A DNA stretch of 64,000 bases from Jeotgalibacillus marinus (lineage in GTDB: Bacteria > Bacillota > Bacilli > Bacillales > Jeotgalibacillaceae). Of the stretch, positions 60,466 through 64,000 are shown in pieces; positions within the stretch are counted from its first letter, which is position 1; every line of letters begins with the position of its first letter. The position numbers and the translations under genes are program-made. Location: contig NZ_JBFMIA010000006.1 of assembly GCF_040801915.1 (NCBI RefSeq), forward strand, positions 104,970 to 168,969. Reading direction: 5' to 3'. The notes beneath the pieces were generated by a model. The model was not told the origin of the DNA, searched no databases, and was given only the letters and a program-made list of their open reading frames with translations.

Positions 60466-60873
60466 ATGATAGAAGTAAAATCTTCATTAAAAGGTTTTAA
60501 AACCACTTTATATAAGCTTGAAACAATTCTTAAGCCATTAGGATTTTCGATTGGTGGAAATTGGGAATACGATCACGGCTATTTTGACTATCCATTGTCA
60601 AAAGAGGGTTCATATGTATATGTTCGCATTCCTTTTACAGCAATAGAAGGAGAGCTTGACCGACCAGGTGTCGTTGTAGAACTAGGCACTCCATTTATAC
60701 TTGGTCACCAGTACCAAGCTGGTGTGGACGAAGAAGCAACAGTTGGAACCGTGACTGCTTCGTTTAATCAATTCCAACAACCAACAGATCCAGATACAGA
60801 AATCCCAAATGAATTTGAAAAAGAAGGTAGAGTTATTATTCAAAGAGTAGAACAAGCGATTCAAGAAAATTGA
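60466..60873 (+). CDS. yugN: YugN-like family protein
   Basis: 135 residues. GFSIGGNWEYDHGYFDYPLS then VYVRIPFTAIEGELD is the YugN family signature. Cytoplasmic, function unknown. AAAGGAG precedes ATG 60466; a GTG at 60457 overlaps it. Its 3' end overlaps the convergent yugO gene by 13 bases. Confidence 0.85.
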   Translation: MIEVKSSLKGFKTTLYKLETILKPLGFSIGGNWEYDHGYFDYPLSKEGSYVYVRIPFTAIEGELDRPGVVVELGTPFILGHQYQAGVDEEATVGTVTASFNQFQQPTDPDTEIPNEFEKEGRVIIQRVEQAIQEN

Positions 60874-61610
60874 TCCATTGATTGACTCAGTGCTCTTCCC
60901 ACTGTCGCTTGAGATTCAATGATTGTCGTAGCACCTGCTTTTTTTGCAGAATCAACTTGTTCATTCGTTAACAGTTCAATGACACAAGGGACCGTTGGGT
61001 GAAGTCGACGTATTGTTAATAGTGTCAAAATTGTTTGGGCATCAGCTGTCTCTTCATCGACATGTTGATTCGCTGTAAGAATAATTGCTGAAGCAGTATG
61101 AATTGAAGCCTTTTGAAGTGTTTCAGAGTGAAATGGTTTTCCTTTAATAAATTGACAAAGTGACGATTCGAATAAAGGATGCCGGTTTAGAGAATTATCA
61201 ATCAACACAAAGGATGTTTTCTCGTTTTGTTCGAGCAACCACAATGTGCGAGCATTCCATCCTACGATAATTACATGCTTGTGCCCATGATGCGTCTGTG
61301 TTCCATTTAATATTGCTTGTTGCCTTGTAAATGCTGAAGAGGCGATCATAAAAAAATAGCTTGAAATCAAACCAGCCCCAAGTAAAATAATGAATACTGT
61401 CAACAAACGACCAGTTTGGGTAGCGGGAGCATAATCACCATAGCCAACAGTAGACATAGTGATTAATACCCACCACGCTCCTTCTGCGTACGTTGGAAAC
61501 GTTGATGGTTCAATCAAATGAATTACAAATCCAAAAAAACTTATGAATAAACCGATCAATATGATTAAATACAACCATTTCGGCACCCGCCAAACCCACG
61601 CCCAGTTCAT
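60861..61610 (-). CDS. yugO: Potassium channel with RCK N-domain (YugO-like)
   Basis: 249 residues. Two transmembrane helices flank the selectivity filter VLITMSTVGYGDYAPATQ. After a second helix the soluble part opens with HVIIVGWNARTLWLLEQNEK, an RCK/TrkA-N Rossmann domain. The C-terminal RCK-C part present in the roughly 330-residue B. subtilis YugO is mostly missing, so this may be a shorter variant. ATG 61610 is preceded by GAGGTGATAAAT. Orientation opposite to yugN with overlapping 3' ends. Confidence 0.87.
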   Translation of the reverse strand: MNWAWVWRVPKWLYLIILIGLFISFFGFVIHLIEPSTFPTYAEGAWWVLITMSTVGYGDYAPATQTGRLLTVFIILLGAGLISSYFFMIASSAFTRQQAILNGTQTHHGHKHVIIVGWNARTLWLLEQNEKTSFVLIDNSLNRHPLFESSLCQFIKGKPFHSETLQKASIHTASAIILTANQHVDEETADAQTILTLLTIRRLHPTVPCVIELLTNEQVDSAKKAGATTIIESQATVGRALSQSMDQFS

Positions 61611-61713
61611 CAAATTTATCACCTCAAAAACAGTGTTGCCAATTTCAGAATAAAATTTCACAAACCTCTTGTCATGGCAGGTTTTAGCAGTATAATAAAA
61701 CGTATACACTCAA

Positions 61714-61785
61714 GGGGCTATAGTTCAGCGGGAGAATGCGTCGCTGGCAGCGATGAGGTCAGGGGTTCGAATCCCCTTAGCTCCA
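61714..61785 (+). tRNA. tRNA-Ala (anticodon GGC)
   Basis: A 72-base cloverleaf: acceptor GGGGCTA/TAGCTCC with one G-U, D arm with AGCGGGA loop, anticodon stem CGTCG/CGATG closing loop CTGGCAG (anticodon GGC, reads GCC), and T arm GGGGTTCGAATCCCC. CCA is not encoded. A terminator follows. Confidence 0.92.
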
Positions 61786-61792
61786 TATTGTG

Positions 61793-61826
61793 AAACCCTC
61801 TAAGCTCTAGGCTTAGAGGGTTTTTC
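61793..61826 (+). terminator. Terminator after tRNA-Ala
   Basis: AAACCCTCTAAGC and GCTTAGAGGGTTTTT. Confidence 0.85.
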
Positions 61827-61993
61827 TTTTTGAATGATGAGGGCGTTGCTCAATAAATAAGGTGGGCTCACGTATACCGAAATGGCGAAAACCAAGCTAA
61901 GTAAGCAAGTGTGACGAGTCCAACGTACAAATTTGTTTTTTTAGGGTAGGGACTACCCGAATAGACTACTAAATAACTGTTACTGGTATTAAC

Positions 61994-62040
61994 AAGAATC
62001 TCCCACTTCAAGCGTAGCTAAGTGGTGAGTAGTTCAACTG
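61994..62040. mobile_element. IS200/IS605-like right-end hairpin (relic)
   Basis: AAGAATCTCCCACTT, a short loop and AAGTGGTGAGTAGTTCA resemble the right end of IS200/IS605-family (TnpB-type) elements, whose typical form is AATCTCCCACTT...AAGTGGGAGTAGTTCA. The stop codon of the mgtC-like gene lies inside it. No TnpA or TnpB remains. 61827-61993 shows no gene. Confidence 0.45.
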
Positions 62041-62726
62041 CTCTCAATCTCCACACCCATAACTCCGGGAAGCTTTGACACGAACGTATAAATCTCAGTG
62101 ATTTGACGTTTATGATGTACAGACGTTTTTAAGTCAATTAAATGAAGCTCGTTTTTCATATCCTTTAATCGCATTTTGTCTACTTTGATTTTGTTCTGAC
62201 CAAGTTTTTCTACTACAGGACTTACATCATTCGCATGGTGAACAACGATTTTCAAATACAATTCTTTTTCCTTTAGCCGCCTAGGTCCAATCCACATCAA
62301 CAATAGCGGCAGTATTTCCACACTAATAATGAGTAATATAACGCCTAGTATCGCTTCTGCATAAAATCCTGCTCCGACTGCAATCCCCACTCCTGCAGCT
62401 CCCCAAATAATCGCAGCTGTTGTCAATCCAGAAATTGTATCATTCCCACGATGCATAATGACCCCAGCACCTAAGAAACCTATTCCAGAAACAATCTGTG
62501 CAGCAAGGCGTAAAGGATCCATCGTAATATTCGCTTCAGTGTCTCCTGAAAACGAATAAGCTGATTCGATAGAGACAATCGTCAACAAGCAACTTACAAT
62601 CGAAATAACTAAGCTCGTCTTTAAACCAACTGGCTTGCGCTTTAACTCTCGTTCAATTCCTATAATTAAACCTAAAAGTGCAGTTAAGCCTAATTTCAAA
62701 ATAACGATCTTATCGATTAAAATCAT
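62034..62726 (-). CDS. MgtC/SapB family membrane protein
   Basis: 230 residues. Five or so helices: LTALLGLIIGIERELKRKPV (MgtC signature), GIGFLGAGVIMHRGNDTISG, LTTAAIIWGAAGVGIAVGAG. A C-terminal ACT-like cytoplasmic domain follows (about 150-228). Roles in Mg2+ starvation and ATP synthase control are known for MgtC; SapB subgroup members are less clear. AGGGGGAGC precedes the ATG. Confidence 0.9.
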   Translation of the reverse strand: MILIDKIVILKLGLTALLGLIIGIERELKRKPVGLKTSLVISIVSCLLTIVSIESAYSFSGDTEANITMDPLRLAAQIVSGIGFLGAGVIMHRGNDTISGLTTAAIIWGAAGVGIAVGAGFYAEAILGVILLIISVEILPLLLMWIGPRRLKEKELYLKIVVHHANDVSPVVEKLGQNKIKVDKMRLKDMKNELHLIDLKTSVHHKRQITEIYTFVSKLPGVMGVEIESS

Positions 62727-62842
62727 ACTTGCTCCCCCTTCAAAACATCCCATAGTATTGCATTGATCTTACTGGTAAAATACAAGCTATCTATGTATAT
62801 ATGTATTTCGATTATATCTATCGGTTGGAAGGAGTGTTCGCC

Positions 62843-63757
62843 ATGAATCATCCAAAACGAAACGGCTATATAGCAATCGTTATAGGCGTTTTTACAGTAG
62901 CTTTATCAGCTATATTTGTGAAATTATCACATGCTGATCCAAGTGTGATTGCCTTTTATCGCATGCTTTTTAGTGTTGTCATTATGGCACCTATCTTTTT
63001 TCTCTACTATAGAAGAGAAGTGTCAAAGCTTACCCGTCGTGATTGGCTATTTTCAACCATTGCTGGTATATTCTTAGCTTTTCACTTTATCTTATGGTTT
63101 GAATCGCTTCAGTATACGTCAGTAGCGAGTTCCACTGTTCTTGTTACTCTTCAACCACTTTTTGCGTTCGTCGGAGCATACTTTTTCTTTCAAGAACGTT
63201 TTACGATCAAATCACTTCTGGCAGCTGTTATAGCTATTATTGGTAGTTTCATCATAAGCTGGGGGGATTTTAGAATAAGTGGTATGGCATTGTACGGAGA
63301 TATTCTCGCTCTAATTGCCTGCGCGCTTATCACTGCCTATCTATTATTCGGACAAGACGTGAGAAAAAGACTATCAATTATCACCTATACATTTATTTTG
63401 TATAGTATCAGTACGATTGTTTTATTCGTGTACGTCATTGTCAATGGCGACTCATTAGGACCGCTACCAGCAGAAGAATGGATGTACTTTATTCTCTTAG
63501 CTGTCTTATCAACATTATTAGGGCATTCCTTATTTAACTGGTCTCTTAAATGGATCAGTACAACCGTTATTTCAATGGCCATCTTATTTGAACCTGTACT
63601 AGCTACTATTTTAGCTTATACAGTGTTAGGGGAGAATGTTCAGCTCACACAAATTGTGGGAGGTAGCATCGTCCTTGGTGGATTAGCGCTTTTTATATTA
63701 GACGGAAAGAAGGTAAGGGGATCGTCAGGAACAAAACAATTCTTGAAAATGAAATAA
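62843..63757 (+). CDS. EamA/DMT family transporter
   Basis: 304 residues, ten helices in two EamA repeats: IAIVIGVFTVALSAIFVKLS then FYRMLFSVVIMAPIFFLYYR, and LIACALITAYLLFGQDVRKR with LLGHSLFNWSLKWISTTVIS. Likely a metabolite or amino acid exporter. AAGGAG precedes the ATG. Divergent from the MgtC-like gene. Confidence 0.9.
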   Translation: MNHPKRNGYIAIVIGVFTVALSAIFVKLSHADPSVIAFYRMLFSVVIMAPIFFLYYRREVSKLTRRDWLFSTIAGIFLAFHFILWFESLQYTSVASSTVLVTLQPLFAFVGAYFFFQERFTIKSLLAAVIAIIGSFIISWGDFRISGMALYGDILALIACALITAYLLFGQDVRKRLSIITYTFILYSISTIVLFVYVIVNGDSLGPLPAEEWMYFILLAVLSTLLGHSLFNWSLKWISTTVISMAILFEPVLATILAYTVLGENVQLTQIVGGSIVLGGLALFILDGKKVRGSSGTKQFLKMK

Positions 63758-63791
63758 AATTTCACCTCTCTAAAAAAAATTAAAATAGCTA

Positions 63792-64000
63792 TTGCGTAAT
63801 GTTATTTTCCGTGATATATTATTACTCGTCCTTAAGGCAGCTGAACGAAACAAACGGCTGAAAAACATTTTAAAAAATGTTGACATAATATCTTAAAGGG
63901 TGTACGATTATAAAGTCGCTCGAGAGAGTAACAAGAACGCAATAGCTTGAACCTTGAAAACTAAACAACCTAAAACGTCAACGTTAATTCTTGATTTAAA
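63792..64000 (+). promoter_or_regulatory. Tandem promoters and leader of an rRNA operon (16S beyond window)
   Basis: P1: TTGCGT, 17 bases, TATATT (63792-63820). P2: TTGACA (63880-63885), 17 bases, TACGAT, with TATAAA just after. Downstream ACCTTGAAAACTAAACAACC and GTCAACGTTAATTC are typical of pre-16S leaders in Bacillaceae. No rRNA is inside the window. Confidence 0.65.

Noticed and set aside
1..64000. CRISPR array, prophage, restriction-modification or other defence locus
   Set aside because: No regularly spaced direct repeats, phage structural genes or defence nucleases/methylases were seen on either strand.

Overview
The window looks like chromosome of a low-GC, endospore-forming Bacillaceae species, probably an alkaliphile. 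Gene order follows the yun-yut-yum-yui-mrp-yug segment of the Bacillus subtilis chromosome closely: yunF/E/D, yunB, lipA, yutC-F, yutI, yuzD, yutJ, yuzB, yutM, yumC, yumB, yuiA, yuiB, yuiD, pepA, yuiF, yuxO, mrpA-G, yuxJ, kapD, kapB, yugE, yugI, yuzA, yugJ, pgi, yugN, yugO. Sporulation genes (yunB, yutC, kapB, kapD) support a spore former. A complete Mrp antiporter, an NhaC-family carrier and two Na+-coupled NSS transporters support sodium-based alkaliphile physiology. Species cannot be named from sequence alone.

Layout. 1-9.3 kb: end of a DUF72 gene, yunE, yunD, a small Cys-containing membrane protein, yunB, a lysine riboswitch driving an NhaC-family carrier, an NSS transporter with its MetS small subunit, and lipA. 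9.3-20.8 kb: yut/yum block rich in redox and Fe-S functions (YutI, YuzD, YutJ, YuzB, YutM, YumC, type II NADH dehydrogenase YumB), with a decayed DoxX fragment. 20.8-28.6 kb: yui block, PepA, a three-module CCLG membrane protein, a leaderless BtuF-like protein, a DinB pseudogene, YuiF, an Arg-Pro-aromatic peptide and YuxO. 28.6-36.2 kb, minus strand: mrpABCDEFG, a 51-aa membrane peptide and yuxJ. 36.2-45.2 kb: kapD, kapB, a cyclophilin lipoprotein, ampS and a gluconate locus (RpiR-type regulator, 6-phosphogluconate dehydrogenase lacking its N terminus, gntP, gntK) with a cre site. 45.2-50.6 kb: yugE, a second NSS transporter, a sigma-factor-like protein fused to a membrane anchor and a large extracytoplasmic domain, and two small membrane proteins bracketed by IS3-family relics. 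50.7-57 kb: yugI, a RocR-like regulator lacking the GAFTGA loop, and rocA-rocD-rocG. 57-64 kb: yuzA, yugJ, pgi, yugN, yugO, tRNA-Ala(GGC), mgtC-like and EamA genes. The last 220 bases look like the promoter and leader of an rRNA operon starting just outside the window.

Functional links. rocD, rocA and rocG together convert ornithine through pyrroline-5-carboxylate to glutamate and 2-oxoglutarate. gntP and gntK import and phosphorylate gluconate, but the adjacent dehydrogenase is broken. Mrp (and perhaps YuiF) handles Na+/H+ exchange that can recycle Na+ entering through the NSS carriers. The most unusual items are the sigma-like/membrane fusion at 47.3-49.5 kb, the dispersed family of Cys-containing small membrane proteins, and the RocR-like protein that has lost its sigma-54 contact motif. 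No CRISPR array, prophage or intact insertion sequence was found.
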